From positions 186,001-250,000 of the forward strand of contig CADEFM010000001.1 in the NCBI GenBank assembly GCA_902826605.1: a DNA stretch of 64,000 nucleotides. The letters are read 5' to 3'. Below are positions 53,664-61,671 of the stretch, piece by piece; within the stretch, counting starts at the first letter, position 1, and every line of letters begins with the position of its first letter. Source of the stretch: an uncultured Acidobacteriota bacterium. Lineage in GTDB: Bacteria; Acidobacteriota; Terriglobia; Bryobacterales; Bryobacteraceae. The position numbers and the translations under genes were made by a program. The notes under the pieces were generated by a model that worked only from the letters and a program-made list of their open reading frames with translations, was not told the DNA's origin and did not search any database.

Positions 53664-54427
53664 GGCTGGATTCCTTTCAGTGACAACAGATATGCGACGA
53701 GGTCGGCGCGTTCGGCTGCGGAGAGCCGGTCTTTGTAGGACGGCATGGGGGAAGTGTTGATGGGGGAGAATTCTTTCAGGGCCGAACGTTGGAACGAGAG
53801 GAGGCGCTCCTTGCTGTCGATCAACTGAACCGTAAAAGTGTCCTGATTCAGAATACGGCCGGGAATGGCGGCTCCATCGGCGGCCACCGCGCGAAACATG
53901 CGGTTTGGCGGCATGATTACGGCATTCGGATCGGAGAGCGATTGATCCAATTCGACGGCACGCCGAAGCATGCCGATGTCGCTCAAGTCTGGCCCGAAGT
54001 AAGACCCCGCGCCTTGCGCACGGTGGCAGTTCGTGCATTGTCCTTTGCCTTGGAACAAAACCTTGCCGCGCGCGACATCCGCGCCGGCGGGAAGCGCCTG
54101 ACCGGCCGATGCGGGCAAGGAACGCAGATAGGCGACGATGGTCCGGATCTGAGGCTCCTCCATTTTCTGCGCAGGCATGCCCGTGCCGGGAATCCCATCC
54201 CGAATGATCTTCACGATATCGTCATCCGACCGGGAGCGAGGAAACTTCCCGTGCGTGAAATCCACGCCGGAAATCTGGTCCCCTTCCGGACCGTGGCAAT
54301 AGATGCAGTTGGCGATGTAAAGACGGTTGCCAATCCCGATATCGGTCTTCGTATATTTGGCGTCCGTCGCTTCATGTTGCGCAGCGAGCGAAACGGCGGT
54401 GAGCAAGACAAGAGCTATTTTTCGCAT
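53660..54427 (-). CDS. diheme cytochrome c
   Basis: The product has 255 residues with a signal peptide (MRKIALVLLTAVSLAAQ). Two haem sites, CIYCH and CTNCH, lie in separate c-type domains, each followed by a Met ligand (GMPAQKM; MPSYKDRLS). The middle part, IMPPNRMFRAVAADGAAIPGRILNQDTFTVQLID, resembles the beta insertion found in cytochromes that follow PQQ dehydrogenases and in DUF-type membrane-bound dehydrogenases. It probably receives electrons from the overlapping PQQ dehydrogenase and passes them to the respiratory chain. Confidence 0.88.
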   Translation of the reverse strand: MRKIALVLLTAVSLAAQHEATDAKYTKTDIGIGNRLYIANCIYCHGPEGDQISGVDFTHGKFPRSRSDDDIVKIIRDGIPGTGMPAQKMEEPQIRTIVAYLRSLPASAGQALPAGADVARGKVLFQGKGQCTNCHRAQGAGSYFGPDLSDIGMLRRAVELDQSLSDPNAVIMPPNRMFRAVAADGAAIPGRILNQDTFTVQLIDSKERLLSFQRSALKEFSPINTSPMPSYKDRLSAAERADLVAYLLSLKGIQP

Positions 54428-54542
54428 AACGGACTGGGCCTCCGTAATCAGGGGTCATGATATCGCAATTTTCCGGCCGGTTGTGGCCTCAACTAGCGTC
54501 CTTGGTCGTGAGCGGGTTAACGTGCCGCTAAGGCGATGCCGC

Positions 54543-55862
54543 TCAGCCTTCGTACTGCAGCACGTTCAAGCCGGCATTCCAATCCGTGACGTATACCAGT
54601 CCATCGGTCGTGACCAGGATATCGGCACTTTTTGCCGCCAGCGCAACGTTGGGACGTGGATCGACCAATTTTCTAGGCGCCGGAGGCACCCAGTAGGCGA
54701 TTTCCTTTGGCGCGAAGGCGTCCTTGATATCGAAGACTCGGACGCCCGCAACGTTGTAAGTGGAGAAAATGGTCTCCTCGCTGCGAAAGGTGCCCGGCCG
54801 GTTTTCGTGGAGATTGTGCGGGCCGAACGTGCCGAACCCGCAGAAGTCCCTCTCCTTTGGCGCAGGCAAAGTGGAAATCGGTACTGGGTTTTCTTCGGCC
54901 CGCAAATCTACGACGAAAGCAGAAAACATACCCTTCGCACATTTTTCCGCATTGGCTTCGTCCGCCACCACTGCAAGCTTTCGGCCTGGCAAGGGAAGGG
55001 GCGTGTGTGTGCCGCCCGGAAATGGCGGACTCCAGTTGATGTGTGAAATCAGCTTAGGCTTGGCCGGGTCACTTAGGTCATGGACCGTTAAGCCGCCATC
55101 GCGCCAGGCTCCGTATCCACGATTGCCGGCCGTAATCATATGATGTAATGCAACTCGGCGGCCTTGTACCAACGCGGGCTGCTCGCCGGCCGCGCGATTC
55201 ATCCCGGGCATCCACCAGCGCCCTACGATTTCCGGCTTCGTTATGTTCTGCAGGTCCACCATGCAGAGAATATGATCGGTGAACCCATCAAAATGCGCGG
55301 CTATCGCGGCGTAGCGCCCGCCTGCCCACCACAGGCGATTAATTCCGAGGCCCGGCATTTCTAGGAAGGCGATCTGTCTCATCTCCGCTGGACGAGAGAT
55401 ATCGTGAATGCTTAGGCCCGACCGGAATTTCTTACGATTGGTAATGCTGTCGGCCAGCGCATTCTCAAAATAACCTCGGATGTTGTCGTAAGATTGCATA
55501 GCCACGATATTCGCGCCGTTGGCCAGCAAAAGCAGATCGTCAGAAACCTGGAGGTGATGCGTTCGGGTAAAGTCACCGCCAGTGAAGGAGCCGACTGGCT
55601 TCAGGTTGCGGGGGTCTTCGGCATTCAGAATCGTGACTCCGTTGCTGAACATGTGGCCGACATAAAGATGCTGGCGGTTGAGCATCACCTGAACGCTATC
55701 CGGGCGGCCGCCCATATCGCTGTACGACAGATGACGGAGACGTCGCCCCATGCCTTGCGAAGGAACAGTGCTTTGCTGCGCATCCGATTGCCCGGAACCA
55801 GTCGCCAGCGCTGCGAGACCAACTAGACCTCTTACGCAATCGCGTCGAGTGATATTCGTCAC
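54543..55862 (-). CDS. Tat-exported LVIVD-repeat protein
   Basis: The product has 439 residues. The N-terminus (NITRRDCVRGLVGLAALATG) is a Tat-type signal with a twin Arg. The body is a beta propeller with repeated blades of the LVIVD type (VTILNAEDPRNLKPVGSF; LSIHDISRPAEMRQIAFLEMPG; LTVHDLSDPAKPKLISHINW; VRVFDIKDAFAPKEIAYWVPP). It contains His-rich loops (RTHHLQV; ALHHMITAG; PHNLHENRPG) that could bind metal or PQQ-like cofactor. Ligand and reaction are unknown. It sits between the PQQ/cytochrome c pair and nhaA, 115 bp from the cytochrome start. Confidence 0.75.
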   Translation of the reverse strand: MTNITRRDCVRGLVGLAALATGSGQSDAQQSTVPSQGMGRRLRHLSYSDMGGRPDSVQVMLNRQHLYVGHMFSNGVTILNAEDPRNLKPVGSFTGGDFTRTHHLQVSDDLLLLANGANIVAMQSYDNIRGYFENALADSITNRKKFRSGLSIHDISRPAEMRQIAFLEMPGLGINRLWWAGGRYAAIAAHFDGFTDHILCMVDLQNITKPEIVGRWWMPGMNRAAGEQPALVQGRRVALHHMITAGNRGYGAWRDGGLTVHDLSDPAKPKLISHINWSPPFPGGTHTPLPLPGRKLAVVADEANAEKCAKGMFSAFVVDLRAEENPVPISTLPAPKERDFCGFGTFGPHNLHENRPGTFRSEETIFSTYNVAGVRVFDIKDAFAPKEIAYWVPPAPRKLVDPRPNVALAAKSADILVTTDGLVYVTDWNAGLNVLQYEG

Positions 55863-55892
55863 GTTGTGCTCCGCTTTCCAATACCGTCACAA

Positions 55893-57293
55893 CTAGCGTA
55901 CACGCGTTTTTTCGTCACCGTGGCTTGGCCCATTCACTGCCGTTGGCAGTTCTTGAGGTATCCGCACCAATATCACCGACCCTACGATTCCCGCGCACAC
56001 CGAAGCAATCAGAACGCCAAGCTTTGCCGAGGTCAGGTGTGCGTCATCGGAGAAAGCCAATCCCGTCATAAAGAGCGACATCGTGAACCCTATCCCCGCC
56101 AGCCAGCCTGCGCCGTGAATATGCTTCCATGAGACGTTCATGGGTAAAGTCGCCACACCTGATCGTACTGCCAGCCAGGAGGCAAGCGTTACGCCGATCG
56201 GTTTCCCAAGAACCAGCCCGACCAAAACACCCAGTGTTACAGGTTGAGTCACAATTTTTCCAAGATCACCGGAGAGTGACACGCCTGCATTGGCCAAGGC
56301 AAACAATGGCATGATCAAGAACGTCACCCAAGGGTGCAGGCTTTGCTCCAGCCGATGAAGAGGCGGCTGCACTTTCTCACAAGCATCTTCCAATGCTTCG
56401 ACCGCTGCTTGCTGTTCGAGATCGCTCAAGATGTCATAAGGTTTTGCTTCTGCGGCCTTCTCAAAGTGGTCCAGTACCGCACGGCCATGTTCCAGAAATT
56501 CTCGCTGGTTGATGGCGGTACGGCTCGGGATCGTGAACGCAAGGAGCACGCCGGCAATGGTGGCGTGAACCCCGGACTGCAGTACGGTCATCCACAGCAC
56601 CGCGCCAATCACCGCGTAGGGAAGCGGATACCGCACCCCAAGACGGTTTGCCGCGAGCGCTGACAACAGGCAGACGGCCGAGATTCCGAGCGCTCCCCAC
56701 GCGAGGTCATCCGTATAGAAAACGGCGATGACGAGCACGGCGGCGATGTCATCGACAATCGCCAGTGCCGTCAAGAATACCTTGAGTCCAAGAGGCACGC
56801 GATCACCGAGTAACGCCATCACTCCGATGGCGAACGCAATATCCGTAGCCATCGGTATGCCCCAGCCACGAGCGTCTGGCCCATTCGGGTTGAGAAGAGT
56901 GTAAAGAAGGGCCGGAACCACGACGCCCCCCAGAGCCGCCAGAATCGGTAGCGCCGCTTGGCGGGGAGAGGCCAGCTCCCCGGCCAGTAATTGCCGCTTA
57001 ATTTCCAAACCTACAACGAAGAAGAATACGGCCATGAGGGCATCGTTCACCCAAAAGTGAAGCTCCTTGCTCAAATGCAAACTGCCCAATCCCACCGTGA
57101 ACGGCGAATGCCACAAAGCCGCGTAGTGGTTGGCCCACGGTGAATTGGCCCAAACGAGCGCCACTACGGTGCAAACCAACAGCAGAATGCCTCCTGAGGT
57201 TTCCCGTCCGGCAAACTCCTGAAATGGCCGCACGAGCGTCAAGATTGGCGTGTTTTTCGGCGTGATGCGTTGGGAGTTAAGCACTGGAACCAT
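55893..57293 (-). CDS. nhaA: Na+/H+ antiporter NhaA
   Basis: The product has 466 residues from the ATG at 57293 (MVPVLNSQRITPKN). About twelve membrane helices are present. The key ion-binding Asp pair is in LTALAIVDDIAAVLVIA, with the preceding GWGIPMATDIAFAIGVMALLG, FFFVVGLEIKRQLLAGEL and SGVHATIAGVLLAFTIP segments all characteristic of NhaA. A longer cytoplasmic loop (about 285-345) is Glu-rich. It exchanges Na+ or Li+ for protons. An upstream frame to 57413 is less likely because it overlaps the promoter region of the divergent gene. Confidence 0.95.
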   Translation of the reverse strand: MVPVLNSQRITPKNTPILTLVRPFQEFAGRETSGGILLLVCTVVALVWANSPWANHYAALWHSPFTVGLGSLHLSKELHFWVNDALMAVFFFVVGLEIKRQLLAGELASPRQAALPILAALGGVVVPALLYTLLNPNGPDARGWGIPMATDIAFAIGVMALLGDRVPLGLKVFLTALAIVDDIAAVLVIAVFYTDDLAWGALGISAVCLLSALAANRLGVRYPLPYAVIGAVLWMTVLQSGVHATIAGVLLAFTIPSRTAINQREFLEHGRAVLDHFEKAAEAKPYDILSDLEQQAAVEALEDACEKVQPPLHRLEQSLHPWVTFLIMPLFALANAGVSLSGDLGKIVTQPVTLGVLVGLVLGKPIGVTLASWLAVRSGVATLPMNVSWKHIHGAGWLAGIGFTMSLFMTGLAFSDDAHLTSAKLGVLIASVCAGIVGSVILVRIPQELPTAVNGPSHGDEKTRVR

Positions 57294-57450
57294 TGTCCCA
57301 AGGAAACTATTGCCAAAAAGCGTGGTTAGCGCCACTATTGTTATGCGGGATCGCAAATTGACGGGGATATCCCGTTGGATGCAGAATAGAGCCGTTATGA
57401 ACTCAGACCGCACGACATTGGCATCGCACAGGGTGCAGAAAGTATCAAAA

Positions 57451-58977
57451 ATGATGGATCTATTCAGGGTGCAAATGTTTTGGGTGATCCCTTTGCTCGT
57501 TGGGAATTTGGCAGCGCAGCAACCGCAAGCCTCGCCCCTACAAACCGCGGCTCCTCCTGCTCCAGCCCGCCCCGTCGACCCAGCTCTGCGGTTATACGAT
57601 GCTCATTGCGCCGGATGTCACGGGGACGCCCTGCAAGGTGGCCGTGGGCCGAGTCTGGTGAGTAAGCAATGGATTTATGGCGGCGATGAGACCAGCTTGA
57701 TCACCAGCATCCGCGACGGCCGCGCCGGCGGGGATATGCCGGCATTCAAGAGTGTTCTCTCCGATTCACAAATCCGCACTCTGATGCTTGTGATTAAGGA
57801 CCGGGCGTTACGATCTCAGGGACGACCCGCTAGTAGTCCTACAGTTCCGGTGAACGGCGTGATCAAGAGCGAACTCGCGTCTTTCAAAATGGAGACTGTT
57901 ACGGATCAGCTCGTGACACCCTGGGGGATGGAATTTTTGCCAGACGGGCGGATGGTCGTGAGCGAGCGGCCCGGCCGCCTTCGCGTAATTGACAAGGGGA
58001 AACTGTTGGAACCGGTCGAAGGAACGCCGCCAGCGTGGCAACGGCAAGACGGGGGCTACCTCGATATTGCCGTGCATCCGGACTATGCTCGCAATGAATG
58101 GATCTATCTAGGATACTCCGAGCCTGGCCCCCAAAATACATCGCTCATTGATCCAGGCCCAACAAATACCTCGGAGACGAAAGTGATTCGGGGCCGCATT
58201 AGGAACAACAAATGGGTGGATCAGGAAACTGTGTATCAAGCTCCCGCGGAACGCTACACGGCCAGCAATACACACTATGGTCTTCGTTTCATTTTCGATC
58301 GGCAAAATCATCTCTTCTTCACGATTGGCGACCGCAGTCGCGCGGATCTAGTGCAGGATGTCTCGCAGCCCGTCGGAAAGATTTTTCGCGTAATGGACGA
58401 CGGCAAGACTCCTCCCGACAATCCATTCGTGCGGCAACCGGGAGCGCTCGGCATCGTGTGGAGTTACGGACATCGCAACCCGGAAGGTCTTGCTTATCAC
58501 CCCGTCACCGGGAAGCTTTGGGAAACAGAGCATGGGCCGCGGGGTGGTGATGAAGTCAATATCATTTATCCCGGCCACAACTACGGCTGGCCGGTCGTCT
58601 CCTTTGGGATTCTGGACAACGGCCAGGTGGGCAGCGGATCGACGACGGAGACAACCTCCAAGGACGGCATGGATCCCCCCGTCATTCATTGGGAGCCGTC
58701 GCCAGGCCTCTCGCCCATCATGTTCTATACCGGAGACAAATTTCCGCAGTGGAAGAATCAATTGTTTGTGGGCGCCATGGGTCACGAACAACTGAAGCGC
58801 CTTGTTCTGGAAGACGAGAAAGTCGTCCGGGAAGAAATTGTTTTTCATGGCCTAGGCCGTGTGCGCGACATGGTAACTGGTCCCGATGGTTATATCTACG
58901 TGGCGCTGCAGGATTCAGGGCCTCAGCTTTCGTCTACTACGCCGGGCCGCATCGTGCGTCTCGTGCCCGTTCAATAG
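57451..58977 (+). CDS. cytochrome c - PQQ sugar dehydrogenase (YliI/sorbosone type) fusion
   Basis: The product has 508 residues. A signal peptide (MFWVIPLLVGNLAAQQ, after MMDLFRVQ) precedes a small cytochrome c domain with CAGCH at about 55 and DMPAF as the likely Met ligand. The C-terminal six-bladed propeller (LVTPWGMEFLPDGRMVVSERPGRL; GGYLDIAVHPDYARNEWIYLGYS; NTHYGLRFIFD; YGHRNPEGLAYHP; ETEHGPRGGDEVN; GHNYGWP) is the aldose/sorbosone dehydrogenase family, with its PQQ-site His and Asp residues. Fusion would let sugar-derived electrons pass directly to haem. Start choice is uncertain: several Mets lie between 57250 and 57475, and an upstream start would overlap nhaA. Confidence 0.85.
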   Translation: MMDLFRVQMFWVIPLLVGNLAAQQPQASPLQTAAPPAPARPVDPALRLYDAHCAGCHGDALQGGRGPSLVSKQWIYGGDETSLITSIRDGRAGGDMPAFKSVLSDSQIRTLMLVIKDRALRSQGRPASSPTVPVNGVIKSELASFKMETVTDQLVTPWGMEFLPDGRMVVSERPGRLRVIDKGKLLEPVEGTPPAWQRQDGGYLDIAVHPDYARNEWIYLGYSEPGPQNTSLIDPGPTNTSETKVIRGRIRNNKWVDQETVYQAPAERYTASNTHYGLRFIFDRQNHLFFTIGDRSRADLVQDVSQPVGKIFRVMDDGKTPPDNPFVRQPGALGIVWSYGHRNPEGLAYHPVTGKLWETEHGPRGGDEVNIIYPGHNYGWPVVSFGILDNGQVGSGSTTETTSKDGMDPPVIHWEPSPGLSPIMFYTGDKFPQWKNQLFVGAMGHEQLKRLVLEDEKVVREEIVFHGLGRVRDMVTGPDGYIYVALQDSGPQLSSTTPGRIVRLVPVQ

Positions 58978-59258
58978 CCGCTTCCCCGGCATCACCTGCG
59001 TACCGAGTGGATCCCTTATAGGCGTCATCACCAACCAGTTTGTGGCTCATTCTGTGCGTTGATGAGTTTCCTGATTGACGATCACGGAGTATCGGGCCGC
59101 GAGTGCGACCGCCAACGCACACGCGCGAACTGCGAGTCTCCATTTTGCGTGGTGATCTCCTTCATAGGGTCTTCGGCACGGCACAACTGAAATAGGGAAG
59201 GGGATTCTGTCCGCCGCTTTTCTGGCGCATAATTGATGTGCGTCGGGAGGCGCACGCC

Positions 59259-59621
59259 ATGCTGTTGGATATCCGGACACTCAATCTTGTCGCCCGCCCG
59301 CTGACCCGCGAGCAGGGCCAGACGATTTTGGAACGCGATCAATACTGTTGCCAGTATTGCGGCTTGGATGGGAGAGCGACCTTCGAGAATGCCCTTGCCA
59401 TGTCGGTCGACTTTCTCCACCCTAGATCTCACAAGGGCAGGAAACATCCCCGTAATCTTGTCGCCTGCTGCCGGCCCTGCAATCAGATCAAAGGCCGCCA
59501 TATTTTCAAGACGTTCGAAGAAGCAAAAGCGTTTGTGCTGGAGCACCGCGAGGAGCTGCGTAAGGCGTGGCAGGATAAGGTTGCAAAACGAGCTAAGGCT
59601 GCCACACAAAAAGAGACCTAA
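59259..59621 (+). CDS. HNH endonuclease family protein
   Basis: The product has 120 residues. The zinc knuckles are C31-x2-C34 (CQYCG) and C71-x2-C74 (CRPCN), with the HNH core VDFLHPRSHKGRKHPRNLVACC between them and NQIKGR after. In most relatives the core begins DH; here it is Asp51-Phe52, with His54 two residues later, so the usual first His is missing or shifted. A Met at codon 8 of a longer frame is chosen as start. It could be a homing-type or defence nuclease, or a degenerate copy. No partner is evident. Confidence 0.8.
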   Translation: MLLDIRTLNLVARPLTREQGQTILERDQYCCQYCGLDGRATFENALAMSVDFLHPRSHKGRKHPRNLVACCRPCNQIKGRHIFKTFEEAKAFVLEHREELRKAWQDKVAKRAKAATQKET

Positions 59622-59661
59622 GCAGTGGCACTACCGATCGGACCTCACAGGCGATAGAGCG

Positions 59662-59689
59662 CGCACTGCCACTTAACAATGGCAGTGCG
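59662..59689. terminator. hairpin after the HNH gene, U-tract lacking
   Basis: CGCACTGCCA (59662-59671) pairs exactly with TGGCAGTGCG (59680-59689), with an 8-nt loop. It lies 40 bp after the HNH stop, in the expected place for a terminator, but no run of T follows, so it may be Rho-assisted or serve another purpose. Confidence 0.4.
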
Positions 59690-59766
59690 TCCACGCGGCC
59701 TGGCAGAAAGTGCGAAGACACGGGCCAACACCAAAGCCAATGCCAAATGGGGACAGTGTCGCGGGC

Positions 59767-60105
59767 TCACGCGATGTGATCGTATCGGATATTATTTGCT
59801 TTCAGTCCGTCGCGCCACGCGATCGCTTCAAGCTCGACTCGCACTGCATCCTGAACAGGGACAACGGGGCGGGCTTGGAATTCAAATGCAGGAAACGTCG
59901 AACAAGCCTTGTGAACCTCCAGCGGATCATCGCAGTCCACCAACATGTGCCCACCCCACTCGCCCACACGCACGACGAACATCTCAATCTTGAAATTAGC
60001 CGGCGCCTACCACTGACCGAACACCTCAAGGATTCGCTTCTGGGCATTCTCATACTCAATAGGCGAGCCCTGCGGGCGTTCGAACCAGCTGATCATGTAC
60101 TTCAT
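59767..60105 (-). pseudogene. DUF3303 gene interrupted by a single in-frame TAG
   Basis: The ATG at 60105 has AGGAG seven bases upstream and opens MKYMISWFERPQGSPIEYENAQ...VFGQW (32 residues), then TAG at 60009-60007. Reading on in the same frame gives APANFKIEMFVVRVGEWGGHMLVDCDDPLEVHK ... VQDAVRVELEAIAWRDGLK and a normal stop at 59767, 112 codons in all. This is a full-length DUF3303 protein, in which codon 33 would normally be Lys or Gln (AAG/CAG to TAG). The remainder is undamaged, so the change is recent, or a suppressed stop, or a sequencing error. The 72-residue part from the next Met (59982) could be made separately. Confidence 0.75.
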
Positions 60106-60149
60106 CCGATCTCCTTACTCTTACCGGGAATGTATTCGTCCCGTGCGAA

Positions 60150-61658
60150 CTACTCTGTTGCGCCCAACTCGCGCAACAGTGCAGCGATGCGCGCAGTGTA
60201 GTCGACCGGAGACTCGGTAGCAGAACTCGCACTGCTGGCGGACGCCAAGATCACCGGCTTGGCTCCTTTGCTTTGAAGCATCAGCGCGGCTAAGGGAGTC
60301 TGACCACGCTTATTTTTCGCGTTGACGTCAGCGTCATGATCCGTCAGAAACCGAATCACACTGTCATAGTGATGAGTCACTGCGGCGTGCAACGCAGTTT
60401 CGCCTGCCAGATTCGCAGCATTGACTTGGCCGCTTAGGTTGAACGCAGCGGTGACTACGGGTAGAACTTGACCATCGGTCTCCACTTTCCCGAAATCGAT
60501 AACGGCAATGCCTCGGCGGTTTTCTATCGTGCCGGAACCCATACCTGCGGCTAACATCAGAGCCGTGGCGCCGTTGGGCATGGTCGTTCTCGGATCAGCG
60601 CCGCCGGCTGCCAGAGTCTGCATGATCTCGGGCTCCAGGAATTTGGCAGCCAGCAGGAAAGGTGTCGATCCAACCAGCGGGGCTAAGAGATTGAAGTCCA
60701 TGGTGTCTCGGCGCACCGGTGTGCCCTTGGTCATCCGAATATTCGGATCTGCTTTCTGAGCGAGCAGGGTTTTCACCAGATTCAAATCGCTTCTTAAAAC
60801 GGCGGCATGGAGCGCAGTATAACCGCTGCCAAGTGCGTTTGGATCCGCTCCTTTTTCGAGCAGTGCGGCCGCTACGTCTGCGTGGCCGCTGTGGGCCGCA
60901 AGTACCAACGCGCTGGTGCCATCAGGGAGAGAATCGTTGGCATCCGCACCCTTTCCCAGTAGAAGCTTGGCGGATTCAACATCACCCGTCCTAGCCGCAA
61001 ACAACAAAGGCGTGCTGCCGCCGCGCAGAACATCGTAGTTCAGTTCTTCGCGACCCGCTCTTTGAGTCTGTTCGCCGACAACAGTTTGAGAGTAAATGCG
61101 CGAACGCGCGCGAATGTCCGCGCCGAATTCAATCAACAATGCAACGACGTCAGGATGTTTCTGTGCTACCGCCCACATCAGCGCCGTCTGGTCGTGTTCG
61201 TTCTCCTTCGCCTTTGCGTCTGCGCCATGGACCAGGAGCGCTTTCACCGCCCGCGCATCGCCGGTGCGCGCGCACGTCATCAATACGGTCTCGCCGTTGA
61301 GCAGCTTAGCGTTGGCATTCGCTTTCGCTTCCAACAAGCGATCGACCATCGGCGCGCTCCGGTTCGTGCATGCCAAGTGAAGCGGAGTAGAGCCAAGATC
61401 GTTGGCGGCGTCCGCGCGAGCGCCGGCCCGAATCAACAAATCGGCGATGGTGAGGTTATCGGCGTTTGCAGCCCAATGGAGCGCCGTGGCTCCATCGCCT
61501 TGCTTTGTGTTGACGTCGGCACGCTGCTTCAGCAATGCACGCACCGAAGCTTCGTCCCGCCCTTTCACGGCCTGTATCAGCCGTAAGTCGCTGGCAGCAG
61601 ACAGGCCAGCAGCGGACGCGATGATCGCCTGACAAAGAAGCTTGAATCGCATTTTCAT
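60150..61658 (-). CDS. secreted ankyrin-repeat protein
   Basis: The product has 502 residues with a signal peptide (MKMRFKLLCQAIIASAAGLSAA). From about residue 24 to 475 it holds roughly a dozen ankyrin units with the G-x-TPLHLA or G-x-TALxxA opening and ADVN/ADPN turns; the stretch 200-215 and 310-325 carries longer inserts. Ankyrin proteins mediate protein-protein contact. It is the last gene of the DUF1592-DUF1552-ankyrin run, 13 bp after the DUF1552 stop, a conserved grouping in this lineage and in planctomycetes. An alternative Met three codons in is possible. Confidence 0.85.
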   Translation of the reverse strand: MKMRFKLLCQAIIASAAGLSAASDLRLIQAVKGRDEASVRALLKQRADVNTKQGDGATALHWAANADNLTIADLLIRAGARADAANDLGSTPLHLACTNRSAPMVDRLLEAKANANAKLLNGETVLMTCARTGDARAVKALLVHGADAKAKENEHDQTALMWAVAQKHPDVVALLIEFGADIRARSRIYSQTVVGEQTQRAGREELNYDVLRGGSTPLLFAARTGDVESAKLLLGKGADANDSLPDGTSALVLAAHSGHADVAAALLEKGADPNALGSGYTALHAAVLRSDLNLVKTLLAQKADPNIRMTKGTPVRRDTMDFNLLAPLVGSTPFLLAAKFLEPEIMQTLAAGGADPRTTMPNGATALMLAAGMGSGTIENRRGIAVIDFGKVETDGQVLPVVTAAFNLSGQVNAANLAGETALHAAVTHHYDSVIRFLTDHDADVNAKNKRGQTPLAALMLQSKGAKPVILASASSASSATESPVDYTARIAALLRELGATE

Positions 61659-61671
61659 CCACCCTGGTTCG

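Noticed and set aside
52314..53738. 474-codon open frame on the plus strand
   Set aside because: It is antisense to the PQQ dehydrogenase, whose motifs are unmistakable; long antisense frames are expected from GC-rich codon bias.
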